A DNA stretch of 64,000 bases. Source: Orthonyx spaldingii (Eukaryota; Chordata; Aves; Passeriformes; Orthonychidae). Positions 24,548-37,891 of the stretch are shown here, one piece after another. Within the stretch, counting starts at the first letter, position 1; each line of letters starts with the position of its first letter. The stretch lies in assembly GCA_013397795.1 (NCBI GenBank), contig VZTJ01003848.1:223338-287337 (forward strand), given 5' to 3'. Position numbers and translations under genes: made by a program. The notes beneath the pieces were generated by a model, which made no database searches, had not been told where the DNA came from, and saw only the letters and a program-made list of their open reading frames with translations.

Positions 24548-24674
24548 ATATTCCTACAAGGAGCATTACAGACGAGATGGAGTCAGACTTCTGCGAGTTG
24601 TACTACAGAGTGACAAGGGGCAGCTTTTCCAGGGGTCTCTGACAACCCCAGTTACTCTGTGGTTCTATGATGGA
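24548..24674 (+). mobile_element. Probable CR1-like 3' fragment
   Basis: The segment GGAGTCAGACTTCT, then GTTGTACTACAGAGTGACAAGG, ending in ACTCTGTGGTTCTATGATGG recalls CR1 3' regions, which carry an 'agtgacaggacaagg' segment and end in 'ctgtgattctatgat'. Similarity is patchy and the copy is old or from a divergent subfamily. An alignment to avian CR1 consensuses would decide. Confidence 0.45.
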
Positions 24675-24778
24675 AAATTAAGTGTATGCTATGCAAAATG
24701 CTTGTTAGGAGGCAACACGACTTTTAAAGATACCTGATTTTTTCAGTACTAAGTTTTTATTTGAAGTCATCAATATCT

Positions 24779-24814
24779 CCCTGAAATTTTCCCTGAAATT
24801 TTCCCTGAAATTGT
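24779..24814. repeat. 12-bp tandem repeat, three copies
   Basis: CCCTGAAATTTT occurs at 24779-24790 and 24791-24802 and, with one change, at 24803-24814 (CCCTGAAATTGT). A related AACTGAAAATTTCCCTGG follows at about 24822, so an older fourth unit may be present. On the minus strand the frame reads as repeated Asn-Phe-Arg-Glu, a consequence of the 12-bp unit. Confidence 0.85.
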
Positions 24815-25254
24815 CTCCATTTAACTGAAAATTTCCCTGGTTTTCTTCAGAAGTCAAAATAAATAAGCTGTCTCTGCCTAAGAGCATAAGCTCATTAGAA
24901 ATGCCCTACTGTGTTAGATTCATCATCCCTCTATTCCACCAGTGACAGTCAGAGGTGCTATTTAGAGAGAACACACAAGGCCAGATACTATTTGTGGTTT
25001 GTTTCCCACACACTCCCTCAGCACCGACACTCAGAACAGAGATGTTCAAGTTCCCTCTGGGTGCTGCTCATGGCCTGTTTCACAGTCTGCTCTAGCAGCA
25101 GTGTCAGAAGTTTGGGACACCCCACGAAAGCAATTCTTTATTTTTTGTGCTTTTAAAAGAACCTCTGGGGTTTCAGTGAGTGTTGAGCAGTTCTGGTGTT
25201 GTGGGGTGTGGTCAGTAACTGCTCTGCAGTCACAACCCAGCATCTCCTCAAGGC

Positions 25255-25400
25255 TCAGTCCCCATTTTATCTCCCCTTCAGCTTTGTCTTCAGCCAGAAG
25301 AGACCCAGCTTTTCTAGTGCCTTCTCATACGGCAGCTTCTCCAATCCCTAAGCTATGCTGGTCACCTTCCTCACCATTTCCCCTTCCTCTCACGTCCTTG
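25255..25400 (-). mobile_element. Probable CR1 fragment
   Basis: The run CTCCCCTTCAGC, then CTTCAGCCAGAAGAGACCCAGC, then CTTCTCATACGGCAGC resembles the reverse complement of the CR1 segment around 'cctatgaggagcggctgagggagctggg...ctggagaagaggaggctga'. Divergence is high. No clear 3' end is present, so this would be an internal fragment. Confidence 0.5.
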
Positions 25401-26269
25401 AGATGCAGAAACAGATCATGCATCAGACTAAAGGCATGGAAGAACCAAAATGTAACAGAAAAATGACTCTTTGTCATGACTGCAACATGCTTCCTGATGA
25501 GCTCCAGCATTTTATTGACATGCTTTGTTTCCACTTAACACATTAAGTCAAGAATTTCAGAGAGCTGTCAGTTATGGCTCCAGGATCTCTTGCCTGAGTT
25601 CTAACATCATCTTTTTTTGATTTGTTACAAAAAGTCCATACAGATATGTGAGAGCAAGAAAGCTCTGTGAGTAGGTGGTGTAAAATCAGGAGAACTAAAA
25701 ATATTTAACTCATTTATAGATAATGAGCTAGTAATCTGGATAATTAAAAATAACTACCTTAGGTCTGCAATAAAAATAAAGCTTAGCTGCAAATCCTTAA
25801 CTCTGTCCAATGTCCATAAGAGAGGTGGCCTGGTCTTTAACTACAGTGTTGCACATTATTTGTTCAAGTACTGGAGCTTGGTTTGTGTTTCTTTGTACAA
25901 CTGAATTTCATTCTATATACATTTTCTCCAGAAAATTTTTCAGGTTTTGCTTTCTTACACTCTTTAGAAGCAATTTTGTATTTATGCACTTGCTGTAAAG
26001 GTGCCTGAAGTATCAATGTTGATGTGGCTTCTTACAGCAATATGTATGTGCTTATCTAGACAAGACAGATATTCCTGCCATACTTGTCCTCTTGCATGTC
26101 CGGCACATAAACATGATGGATCTATTTCTCCTACACAGTTTTCATAGATTAAGTGTTTGTCAAGAATTAAACCTGAAGAAGGTATAACCTACTCCTGAGA
26201 TGTACAGATACACTCCTGAAACAAAGGATGTTCTTCTGGATTCAAAATTTTACTTTCTGGAAAAATCGT
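25401..26269. other. Non-coding stretch without recognisable genes
   Basis: AT-leaning unique sequence between two CR1 pieces. No gene or repeat could be named. Confidence 0.5.
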
Positions 26270-26511
26270 AGAATTCAGAGAATCACAGAATGGTTTGAAT
26301 TGGAAGGAACCTTAGAGATCACTTAGCTCCAAACCCCTGCCACAGGCAGGGACACTTTCCACTCAACCAGGTTGCTCAGAGACCTCTCCAACCTGGCTTT
26401 GTACACTTCCAGGGATGTGGCATCCACAACTTCTCTGAGCAACCAGTTCCAGTGCCTCAACACCCTTATTTTAAGGAATTTCTTCCTAATATCTCATCTA
26501 AACCTATTCTC

Positions 26512-26721
26512 CTACAGTTTGAAGCCATTACCAATTATCCTATCACTACATGTCTTTATAAAACATTTCTCTTCATTTTTATTGTAGGCTCTCTTCCCTT
26601 CCATTCCCCTCCCTTGGAATGTCACAATTAGGCCACTCTGAAGCCTTCTCTTTTCCAGTTCAAAGAATCCCACTTTTCCCAGCCTTTCTTCATAGGAAAG
26701 GTGCTCTATCCCTCTCATCAT
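26512..26721 (-). pseudogene. CR1 ORF2 C-terminal remnant
   Basis: The minus-strand translation includes GIEHLSYEERLGKVGFFELE and then KRRLQSGLI. This matches the conserved CR1 ORF2 C-terminal end with its 'YEERL...LGLF.LEKRRLRGDLI' pattern, as I recall it. The frame then runs into the untranslated region. It is a dead fragment inside the CR1 copy, not a host gene. Confidence 0.85.
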
Positions 26722-26894
26722 CTTGATGGTCTCCTCTGGGCTCTCTCCAAGAGATCCACGTCCTGCCTGTGCTGGGAACCCCAGAGCTGGATGCAGGACT
26801 TCAGGTGGGGTCCTGTTAGAGCAGAGGGGCTGAATCCCCTCCCTCCCCTGTTGCCCGCTGGGCTTTGGATGCAGCCCAGGACATGTTTGGGTTT

Positions 26895-27080
26895 CTAGGC
26901 TGTGAATGCACTTTGCCAGGTCATGTCCAGCATTTCTTCCACCAGCACCCCCACCTCCTTCCTGACAGGGTGGCTCTCGATCTGTTCATCTCCCAGACTG
27001 TGTTGATACTGGGGATACAGCACCTTGCACATGGTGCTGTTAAATCTCATGAGATTCCCATAGGCCCACAAATTGATCAC
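26895..27080 (-). pseudogene. CR1 ORF2 internal remnant
   Basis: The minus-strand translation contains GNLMRFNSTMCKVLYPQ, then a Gly-Asp-Glu-(Gln)-Ile-Glu segment, then VGVLVEEMLDMTWQ. This corresponds to the CR1 region following the reverse-transcriptase palm, remembered as 'NLMRFNKAKCKVL...LGVLVDEKLDM'. The region between it and the C-terminal remnant is out of frame, confirming decay. Confidence 0.8.
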
Positions 27081-30000
27081 TAATAATCACAGCCTTCAAA
27101 ACCAGTATCAGAAACGCACTGTGACTTTGAGTAGTACATTTCCAAGAAAAATGTAGGCAAACAACCAGATAATTAACTATTATGACAATGAACATAGTGA
27201 AAAAAACTCCAGTAGAAACAACTTTACTGATCAGTATCTGCAGCTAAACTAAATAGGTTTATGTCATCATTCAGTTCCAGCAGCCTGCTGCCAATTCAGG
27301 ATATGTTTATTCTCAGTTTTTGGCAGCTGTTGAGTTCTGGGCCATGGATTGTGCATTCTGAATTTTTTAGTGACTTTTATTTTGTCATGGACTACAATTA
27401 TGAAACATTTGCTCTGAAGAGCTCTTAAGAGCTTTTCACACTGCTGCCTCTTTTATTGCCATAAAATGGGAACATACACAACCTAAGGCTAAATGCTGCT
27501 CTGTACTGGACAATGAATAAGTTACTACAGAGAAAGCCATGTATGCAACTCATTTCAAAATCTTCCTCCAGGCTCTGAACACAAATTAAAATCTTTTTAT
27601 ACTGACTTCTCAGCTTGCAGAATAAAACTGAATGTAGGTGGAGAGCAGAGTCATCCATCCTGAAATTCGAGCATATTTCAAGGGGGTCCTGGTGCAGCAA
27701 ACCTGATGTTTGGGCTTCCACACCATGATGAAGACACAGGAAACAATATGAAAATAGGAAACTCCATGGACTTCAGAATCAATGAGAACAGCCAGGTCTT
27801 TTAAAAACCAATTTTGTTCTGCTTTTGAGCAAGTGCAGGTCACTCCTTCACTGCCAGTATACTGGCGTGGCAACAGCATTTCCCTGGTGGTGTTATCTCA
27901 GATAACACAACAGCATTTAAACCCTGGATGAAGAATGGCTTAGTCCTGGGAGAGTCTGAATTCCTAGTGTGGGAACACCCCTGTCCATTACCTGAGCCAA
28001 ACATTGAGCAGATCCCTCCAAAACTCCATTTTTTAAAGATCTTCTCTTCACTAAATGAGACATTTCTCTTTTTTCATCCACTGAATGGCTTTCACAGACA
28101 TATGCAGAATGCAAAGGATGATCCTAGAAATAGAGCTGTGGAGAAGGCATGGACAGCCAGAGGAGTTAGGACCCTGCTGGTTGAGAGAGGCCACCTGTAA
28201 GTAATTAGCTCCTGCCTGAATTAGGATGTCCCCTTCTCTGCCTTTGAAATTGCTGTGGCCAGGCCTGCCTGTGCTGCCTTCATGGTTACTAGCTTTAAAA
28301 AAAAAGATTATAATAACCAGATTTGCATATTGACATCAGAAACCCTGTAACATGTGAATTAAGTGCATCCATTCTCAAGCTGTGAGGTTATTTAATTAAA
28401 ACCATGCAGGAGAGGAAATATTTAGGGGGTTTATGATGCCAAGATCAAGACCTGGAGTGGCAATGGTGGGTGCTGCTGTTGCTGTAGCAGCCAGTGATTA
28501 AAAGAAGATGATGTTTATCCACAGCCAGCACTGAAACAAGTTGTTTAAAAGGGAAGTTTGTTTATAACACAGTAGTAGCTACACTTCTCCTGAAGACTCC
28601 TTTTTCCAGGACCCATCTGCTCTGAGGTGTGCAGACCTGTGTCACAGCACTCTTGCAACCACACCGGGGATATTTTCAAGGCAGGCCTCAGCAACAGCAC
28701 TATCAACTGCTTCAACATCTGCCTTCAGCCTCTTAAAACACAACCTTTCACACCATACAGCACATGCTCCTCCCCACACCATGGTTGGTTAGCTTAGCTC
28801 TCCACTCAGGGTCACAGCTGAAGCTCATTCCGGTAGAGCCCGCACGGCTGAAACCCATCTATGCCAAGGTTATGTTTTCCCACAGACCTGCTTTAAAGCA
28901 GCTCAGCATGTGGGCCACACTGCTTGGGGAGAAACAGCAGCCTGCTTGACCCCACTGTCCTTCCTTTCCTCTTCATTTAGCAAAATCCTAACATCAAACA
29001 GGAAAGAGAACAACTGCAGGTATCTTCTTAGAGGTGATGTGCTATGACAATATTTTTTTTTTTTTTACTCTCCCAGTAAATTCCAGATGTCAGATGATGC
29101 CAGTGGATGGAGATGTCAAACAGGAGGAGGAATAGTCATATGGAAAGAGTCACACATCCATCATCCTTGCTGCTGGGAGAGAAATTACATGTGGAGATGC
29201 CACCTGTGCTCCAAGATGACTTACAGATGTCATACCTAGAGTCAAGGCAACCTTTGGAGTCCCCTGTAGCCCAAGCAGAAAAAGCTTTAGAAACATTGTG
29301 GTACTTTTAGATCAAGGGACAGACAGTGACACTACTGAGTATGACACTATACGGTGGAGACTTGATTTTACATCAGTGGTGTTTCCTGGCTCTTCTCTTG
29401 GTTTGAGGAAAAGCTCTGTTCAGCTCAGCTTCACACACCTTTCTGAGTGTCTGTGCCTCCCTTGTTTGTACTCCATTCTGTACCTTGCTTGTTTGATGTG
29501 TCCTTACCTGTGCAAGCAGAACAGGACAGTAATCTGCTCCAGAACCACAACTGCACTTTCCACATTCAGCTTGTCTCTTTATTTCATCCCATTAGCTGTC
29601 AGTATGATATGACCACAGTAATCATAAGGGACACAGACCATCAGCCTTGTTTGTCTTTGCTGGGAGAAACATCTCTTGATCCATGGGCTGGCTACTGCTG
29701 TAGTAAACAGTATTGAAAACAGCTTGGGCTCAATTTCCTCCCAGTTCATTCTGTTCTCACAATGAAAACTCTTCATGTCTTCTGTTTAACACCAGTCTGT
29801 GCCTTGCCATTCATGGGCATGCAAAAACAAGTGATGTTATTGCACAAGACCATATCATATTCAGCTGTGGACACTGTTTTAGTTCATTTGGAAAAACATA
29901 CACCACATCTGGCAAGACTGGTATTCCTTTGATTAAAAACAATGAGCTACATTTTGATCTGACTCCTGTTTTGCTGAAATTGTACAGCTGTTAAATATAA

Positions 30001-31211
30001 TGCATGTGAGTATTAAATAGCGTTTTCTCTGTGTTCATGTGAGCACATGCATGTGGGGAACTGGCAAGTCTTCCTGCCTTAAAGACAGAAGGAAATAATT
30101 TGAGCTTGGGACAACACAAGAAGAACTTGGACAACTGGATGACTTTGTGAGTGAGAGGAAAGTTCTCTCTGCTGTGCTGTGAGGTGTGGCCAGCCAGCCT
30201 TGGGGAGACTTGTCACATACACAGAGGGAAAAACAATCCGTCACTCTTTGCCTCAGCCATGATTTTCATCTGACAAAATAACTTTCACCAAATAACTGCC
30301 AGAGTTGTTCTGTATAACCAAACTGCAGAAATGTAGCCCTCAGAAGCCATGTCTGACACCAGGTGCTGCAGCAGATAAGCAGAATGTTGGTAGAAGATTC
30401 CCTACATCTGCCTTAGAAACCTTACAGCCCCACTGCAGCTCTTCCTGGCAGCAGTGAAGTCCAAAATAAACCATGCTGAACATGAGGAAAAATTCTGCAA
30501 TGTTCAGCAACACTCTGTGTCCATTGCAATCACATTCAACATCTGTCAGTGTCCTCAGCAGGCTCCTGCAGTGCATCTTGCTGTAAGAGAAGCAGGTCTT
30601 GTGTTACCTCAGCCCCAGGGCTGCTTTGCTGGTCAGGTCCTCTTAGACTGGCATCTCTACTGGCAAAGTGAGATTACATTGGTATAATAAAAACACTCCT
30701 TACTTTACCCTCAAAAGACTAGATTTTTCCAGCAAGAGCATTTATAATGGGGGTGAGAAGAGCAGCACTGTTACAGCTGAACCTCTGCTCCAGCTCCAGT
30801 GTGACTGGGCAGCATTGTGGGTGTGCTTCAGCTGGAGTAAAACCACAGAGAAAACATTAGGGCTACACCACATCACCCTCAGGCCAACATGACTGAGGAT
30901 AACCAGATCAGTGCTGGGCTTTCTGAAGTCCTACTGAAATACAAATATGACTCCTTCTCCTCCCTGCTAGTAGAGGTGCAGGCTGCCTCTTCTGCTTCTC
31001 CTTTTGCAGGCCGCTACTAAATTTCTTTGCTTGAAATAAAGTCCAGGACAACAAGAGGGCAAAGTACTCTCTAAAGAGAGCCCCTGGTGTTTTCACTGCT
31101 CTGCTGTTCCCTGGCCTGGGACATCATCAGAAAATACCAAATTGTGGACCTGGACTTCAGTATCAAAGCATGACATTTTTTAAGAAACCAAATTCCTAAA
31201 CCAAGCAGTTT
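27081..31211. other. Non-coding stretch without recognisable genes
   Basis: No gene is supported. Two palindromes at 27853-27908 are listed separately. A 14-T run lies at 29053-29066. Reading frames up to about 104 codons (29298-29612 plus) show no family resemblance. Confidence 0.5.
27853..27908. promoter_or_regulatory. Two close palindromes, one an inverted GATA-type site
   Basis: GCCAGTATACTGGC (27853-27866) is a perfect 14-bp palindrome. Twenty-three bases further on, GTGTTATCT-C-AGATAACAC (27890-27908) is a perfect inverted repeat with a one-base centre. The second holds TTATCT and AGATAA, the two orientations of the WGATAR motif recognised by GATA factors. Binding and regulatory use are inferred from the motif only. 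Confidence 0.4.
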
Positions 31212-31244
31212 AAAAAACAAACAAACAAACAAACAAAAAAAAAA
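31212..31244. repeat. (AAAC)n microsatellite ending in poly(A)
   Basis: Five AAAC-type units are followed by ten A. This is a simple sequence repeat likely to be length-polymorphic. Confidence 0.9.
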
Positions 31245-34200
31245 TCACATTTCATATATTCCCCTGGACTGTGCCCTGTATTCAGAAAGGATATTTTCTC
31301 CTCATCTAATCTCACTGCAATCAATCCTTAAATTACACTGGACACCTTAATCACAACATCTAACATACATATCAATTCTGTTAATTCTTTCTGCACAGTC
31401 CAACTTCACAGAAACCTCACAGCAGTTATTATTATCATATTCCACAGCATCCAATCACTTCTCATTGCATTCACACATCCAGAAACCTGTCTCCATCAGA
31501 TCTCTGTAATGTTGCCATGAGTGTGCAGTAAAAAAAACTGCACCCAGCAGAAGAGGAAAGCAAAATATTTAGGTCAGCTCAGAATAAATCAACTTGAAAT
31601 AAGAATCTGTTTGGCATCCACATTAAAAAAAAAATAATAATTCAGTGGAGGAAAAAAGAAAATCTCTGTGATGTGCAGCTTAGGTAAGTTGGTAATGCAG
31701 GTGTTTTGATGGAGAAACTAGGTCAAGTTTCTCTGAGATGTGGGTAAGGCCTCAGATGTTATTTAGCATTGTAGGAGTCTGTGCTACTTCCAGGCACTCT
31801 GGTGAGGAGAGGACACTGAGGCAGAGCTGTTTTCCTGTGGATGCAATGGCAGACAGTGCTATCGGCTGGGAAAAAGGTCTACAGACCTTAAATTTGCATC
31901 TCTCCCCTCCCAGCCCCTGGGAAATCAGCTGCTGAGAACTGAGGAGAGGTGCCCTCCCAAAAGAATTAATTTGCATCTAGTAGAGAGCAATAGAAAATGA
32001 AAGAGGCTTTCACTAATTCTTTGTTTGGGTTTCATGTTTCACCTGTTTAATCAGAAAAGTACATTCAGCATGTAAAGCACCACAGAGCCCACAGTGAGAT
32101 GAAACACAGCTTCTTCAAGGTGAACCCAGGTGTGTCACACAGGGCACAGATCAGACAGGGCTACTTCCCTCACCAAAGGCACCTGCCTCTTCCCTGATAG
32201 GAGACCATCATGAGACCACCTGGGAACTGGGCCCGTCCTGCATGGACACAGGGCAGCGCCGAGAATCCATCCCTGCCATCTTCAGCCCACCCAGAAACCA
32301 CCCCCTGTCACCTCAGATGGGAAGCTGGGTCACAATTAAAAGATGGAGAAGCAAACTGGCTGCCAGTCGTGCCAAAGACCCCTCATACTGTGTCACTGCT
32401 ACTACCCAGGTGGTCTGACTTTTCCAGTCCATTTCAGGTGGCAATTGAAGGATGCTCTTGCTTCAGCAGCCTCTTCATTCACAACTCACTGATAGCTCTG
32501 CTGGTGATGAAATATTTCCAGACAAAAGGTCCTTCTTGACTCAACCCTCCTGACAGGAAAACAGAAGTAAGATCCTTCCTCACATGTGTGACACATGACT
32601 CACCTTCTTCACAGATCTCTTTCCCAGAATAAGGAGAAAAAAAGAAAAAAGGAAGTACAGCCAGAAGAAAACAGCAGAAACATATCAGAAAAACAGGCAA
32701 GCACTGAAGTCATAAAAAAACCTGCTACAGACAGCTCTACAAATCCACAATGTCATCACATGAGGTTATCATGAAGAAGCCTTGGAAACAGAGACAGCAG
32801 CATGATGTGGTGTGAGTTAGTGTTTGCAAGAGGACAGTGAATCAGGGCAGCATCCAGGAAACTGCTGTTAGTGTGATATTTGTCAGCCACAGGCACAGTG
32901 CCAACGTCTTAGTGACCTGCAAAATGCATTTGAGAGAGAAGGTAAATGAGTTTCCGAGCTTTGTGTCCCTGCTGTTTATACCCTGCTAGTCACTAAGGCA
33001 AACTCAGCTGAACATCTCTGCCAAGCCCCAGCTGCCTCCCCGTGAGCAGCATTCACAGAGCCGCATCTCCCCAGGACTATTGCCAGCAGTACATTAAAAT
33101 TTTGCCCTCGGTGTAGCCACTCATTTATCTGGAAAGGAAGGGTGGGATTCATCCGAACAGATGCAGGTAAATAAAATACAGAGAAGTGCATCTCAGGCCA
33201 TTACTGAGTCTCCCGTAGCAGTGAAATGAGAGGAACCAGCATATGGAGACAATAATCCACCCACCCTAAAGCAGGCAGGGCATCTAGAGGAGCTTGGAGG
33301 GCTGATATCTCCCCAGTGGCAATGCTGGGAGGCCATCTGACAAGCCCAGGTGCAGATGCCAAAAAGGAGGGGACTATTTCCATTCCCACATGCTGCAATG
33401 TGCTAGTCCGTGAGACCACTGACACCCAGGTCCAGGTTTGGTGATTCCCTGAATGAAGCCAACCACCAGATTTCCATTTAAAGCACAGACACCAAAGAAT
33501 TGTGGGAATTGTAACATGCTTCCCAACTAGTCAGATCTTGTCTGTTTTCATAATTTGCTATGAAATTATGAAATTAAGCTTTTCCGTTATTTAATTTCTT
33601 GAAGCAATGGGGTTTCCTCCCCTTCATGGAGGCTGGCATGAGTAGGCCACCTGTTCAAAATCTGACATGAAAACAACGTGGATGACAGAAACAACAGTGG
33701 AAAGAAAAGATTGCTCAGAAAAACAGCAAAGCAAAACTGCCTTGGCAACACCAAACTTTTCACACTTGTATTCACAAAGATCAATTCCCTGGTCAGTTAT
33801 GGAATACTCAGTATGTGGAGAGGGTCCTTTTTTTCCCCATACCAGAATTAAGCCCAAGTAAATGCCAGTTTATATGAGGTCCTCCCTCCTTATTCCCTCT
33901 CTGAGGAGCCTATACTTGCCCCACCTGCTCTCCCACTGTGATCCTTTGCAAACCCCAGCAAGAGGGAGAGAGGAAACCTCTGGCAGATTTGCAAAGCAGA
34001 ATATGTTGCATTTATGTCCCTAAGAAGAACTTCTCACTAGGCACCAGTCCCGCTCGCCAGAAGAGGCAACAGCTTTTCTTCTAATGCCACCCCCATGTGG
34101 TTTGCACTGAAATCCCAAAGCCTCCTCCTCCCGCAGCTGAGCAGACAAACCACAGACCAGCCACTTTCTCTCTGCCTTTCAGTTTTCCTCTTAGCAGAAG

Positions 34201-37200
34201 GGATAATAAAATTACCCAGCACTCAGGAATGCTGTAGCTTTAATTCATTAATATCTATAACTAGCTTAGAGTTCCTCAGCCACAGGGGGCTCTGGGAACA
34301 CCAGCGGAAATGCTTTGCATCTTGTTGCTGTCCTTCAACTTTCCAAATTTGCCTATTGCATCCACCGATTCCAATAATTTGAGCTCTGAATTTTCTGACT
34401 CTGCAAATTCGAATCAGCTTTTCTCAATGATTCTGTGAGTAAAAATGTGCTCTTTGTCAGAGGGAGGAAACGGGGAGCAGCAGGCTATCTGTATGCTGCC
34501 TGAGTCAGCCACAGTTTGTGCACCTGCTGTGACTTACAGTCTGAATGCATTGACTGCACTCCGAGATGCTGGTGTTGCAAACAGATGGATTTTGTAAATC
34601 CTGTTAATGTTTCTATGTGTAAGAGCTTCCCAGCAGAAAAGGATCATGTCCACGTGAGTATCAGATCCACTTACCCTTACAGATTTTAGAATAGTAGCTT
34701 CATTTTACTCAGGACTATTTATATCTGGAGAGATAAATAGATTTATCGTAGAGTGGGCACCTGGTTGTGTTTGTGCGAATGGTGACTTTCAGGAAATTAA
34801 ATTTTAAATTAGCTGCTCTAAGCTGTAAGAAGAGAAGTGTGTGCCTCTACACACACCGGAGAGCTCAGTTCCACCATACTCCAGCAAAATACCCAGCCTG
34901 GAGATAACACTGAGGCTGTACACGCTAATGGCTTGCTCTTCTCTCTCTCAATCACAGGGTTTTATTCCAAAAAGTTACTGGAATGTTTTGTTCTCTTAAG
35001 GTTTAAGCAGCTTAGGCAGGGAAAATTGCATAACCCATTTTCTATCTAAGTTTGACTTTGACATGTACTGAGCTCCTTTTGCTTCGTTCATGTGCAGTCG
35101 CCTTTTGCATGGGATGGGACTACAGAAGTAAACAAGGAAACTGAGCTGGATAAGAATGGAAAAAGGGTTCTGGGAGTTGCTGCTGTAAACGCAGGAGAAA
35201 GGGAAGTGGGAGGTAGCAGAAGCACAGCTTGTGCACACACAAAATTGCTGAAATCTTTCCATCCACTTAGGGAAGAAGGCCGCAATGGGGCAGGGCACAC
35301 ATACACCACACACCTTACTCTGCATGCCATCACCTTCCATGGGCACTGGCTGTTCTGGATTGACCAAAAATAGCAAAACAAGGGGACAAAAAAAAGTGGT
35401 GAAGGTTAGCATGCTTCAGCAATCACAGCAGGATGCTCTTTGTCACCCCTGGAAGCAGCCTCTCTTGGCTGCCTTAGTGGTGGGTTTAAGCACGGCTGTG
35501 GTTTGGGAGGAGGAGGAGGTGGGAACTGCTAAAAAACTTGTCATTTTGGTATGTTTGTGAAGGGACCCTGACACCAGGAGGGACTGAGGTGCTGGGGCAG
35601 GGAAGTGGCAGTCCAGCCACAGCCCCACCTCTCGAGCTCAGAGGGTGGCAGAAGGTGCACTTAGGAGCTGGTGTCCAAGAGGCTGAACCCAGCTCTCAGA
35701 CCGCCTGTGTTTAGAGAGACATCATGACACTGTGCTTCCCTGCATTGCTGGCATCATCAGTAATGGAATGCTAAAAACCCACTGCAGACTGTAAAACCCT
35801 CACTGCTGTTACCGGAATTTATTATGTGGGCAATTAACATAGGCAATCCCATTACCACTGGTGGGATTTATCTGAGTAAATCTCACATGTGTTATTCTTC
35901 TACAAAAACAAGTGATCAACTTTTTGGCTTGCCCTAAGTTTCCAAAGATAAATGTCTCCCCTCATTCATTACTAACTACACAGCTTGTGGCCATGTGGCG
36001 TGAGTATAAACAAGCTGAACAAATGTCCAGTATGGGAAGGAATAAAATGTTAATGCAAAAAATTGATTCAGTGATCTCTTTGCAGGCAGTGAGATGGATA
36101 TTTCATTGCCAGGTCAGACTATGTAATATAGTAACTGTGTGATTAGAACTTAATGGCTGGAGTTTGTTTCTTTTCCTTTCCAGTCATTAAAATCATGTTG
36201 ATCTGCTCAGAACATATTGATAATTTCTGAATATATAAGCAAGCAAATTAGAAACCACAACAGCCTGCTTGGGTTCTGTTTATTTCTCTGCACTGACATG
36301 TAGCAGAGCTTGGCAGATAGAGAGGTCTCCACCAGGGCAGGGCAGAGGACAAGGAACAAGGATGATGTAGTTCCTGAGCTGTCAGCCTTCTGAAACACCA
36401 AGTCACAAGACCACATCCATGCAGAGGCAGATGACTGGGGCACTGCTGCTGTTAAAGCTGGGGACCAGCATCCCACACCGCTGCTGAGCACACAGAACAG
36501 CCCCCCTTGCTGTGCACCACACGCAGCTCAAAGCTCTGGGCACAAACATTGACTTCATGAGCCTGTCACAGCAAATCCCCACCTGAACAAGACCCAAAGC
36601 ACTTCTCCTTTCATTCTTGGCCACAGAAGTCTTGCTTTCCAAGGTGGTTTCCTACTTCCCTCCCCCCTTACTTTCTGCAGCATTTCAGAGATTCCAAGGC
36701 AAGGCCGCCCTTCATGCAAAGGACCCAGTGTGTCTCTGCACCAAAGGTGCATTTTAGCACAGCTACTGCTATTATTTTGCTTTTGATGACGTCTGTAGCA
36801 TTTCCCAGTCCTGGGAGATCTGACCTTTCACCACCACTCAGGCTGCTACAAGTGGTGCTCAAAGTGTGGCTCTTGAGTATCATAGCTGGGATTTTCAAAG
36901 GTATTTAAGAGGGATGGGTGCCTACTTCCTGAAGTTTTACAGGAAAAAAGGATGGCTAATTCCTTCAGTTACAGTTACTTGTAAGCAAAGAGGCTCTCTG
37001 CCCACAGTGTGCAGCAAGGACGCTCTCATGCATGCTGTGAACTGACCTGTGTGAGCACATTTATGTCCCTGCTCATCACTTGGCCCAGGGCAAGATGTAT
37101 ATAGGCTTTGTGCCAAAATCACTGCAGAGATTCTTGTTCATGTTCTGTGGGAGAAAAATCCCAAAACAGAACAAGCTACAGTTATGGATAAATATTCATC

Positions 37201-37891
37201 TGGCATTCAAGAGAAATGCAAAGATGCATCTCAAGTTGGTTTCCATCTGCTAGTGACGATCCCAAGCTCCTTTACTGAGAGCAAAACCCAACCAGCTAAT
37301 TCATCCCTACTGCCTCCAACGCCAGAGCAGAGCAATGCCTGTTTCCTACCCAGGTCTGTGTTACCAGGCAAACTGTCTGCCTGAGTGATGGACTTTACTA
37401 TGAGCAGGAACTGTGCAGGCAGATGATAACCACAGCATGTGGGAGGGTGGCATGGTCGAAGGGATCAGCGCATCGCTCCGGGTGTCTCCTTGCTAAGGCA
37501 TGCTCACACTAATGTTCACAGATGGACAAGGCAGACCCCACCATATCAGTTAGTAACAATGTTGTCATATAGCCTAGATGTAAAAAATTATGCTTGGGTA
37601 CGAGGAAAAACCTAAAGGAAAAAGTTGTATTGGTAAATAAAACAAGCCAGGACATTTTGCATCTTCTTAAGGGCAAGTGAAGTGACACACCTCTCACTAT
37701 TGAACTCTGCAGCCTCAAACCAGAACAGTTTCATCTCCTCTGCCTTCTGGCCCCTGCTGTCCTCCCAGCTGTGCCACAGAATCTGTGGCAGTAGTGGTTG
37801 GGATAGGTCAAAACCTTTGAGGGATTAATAATTATGGAGAGGGTCTCCAGCCTGTGCCCTAGCTCTGTTTAGCTCACTGGCCTAAGTGTAG
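31245..37891. other. Non-coding stretch without recognisable genes
   Basis: No gene or transposon could be named. The longest frame (34996-35412, minus, 138 codons) overlaps other frames at 35088-35381 and 35092-35373 and has no known domain. Confidence 0.5.

Larger units (their letters stand above)
26270..27080 (-). mobile_element. CR1 LINE, 5'-truncated, about 0.8 kb
   Basis: Read on the minus strand, this is a CR1 copy with its 3' end at the left. GAATCACAGAATGGTTTGAA at 26279-26298 is the reverse complement of the typical 3' tail. Then follow the untranslated-region landmarks: CCTCTCCAACCTGGC, GTTCCAGTGCCTCA and AAGGAATTTCTTCCTAATAT. Further right lie remnants of the ORF2 C-terminal part on the minus strand. 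Frames at 26512-26721 and 26895-27080 carry residues such as YEERL, LEKRRL, GNLMRFN and VGVLV. The 5' boundary near 27080 is approximate. The copy is frame-broken and cannot encode a functional protein. Confidence 0.93.

Noticed and set aside
31280..31460. Nuclear copy of mitochondrial DNA
   Set aside because: The C- and A-rich strand looks superficially mitochondrial, but no tRNA, rRNA or protein segment of mtDNA could be recognised.
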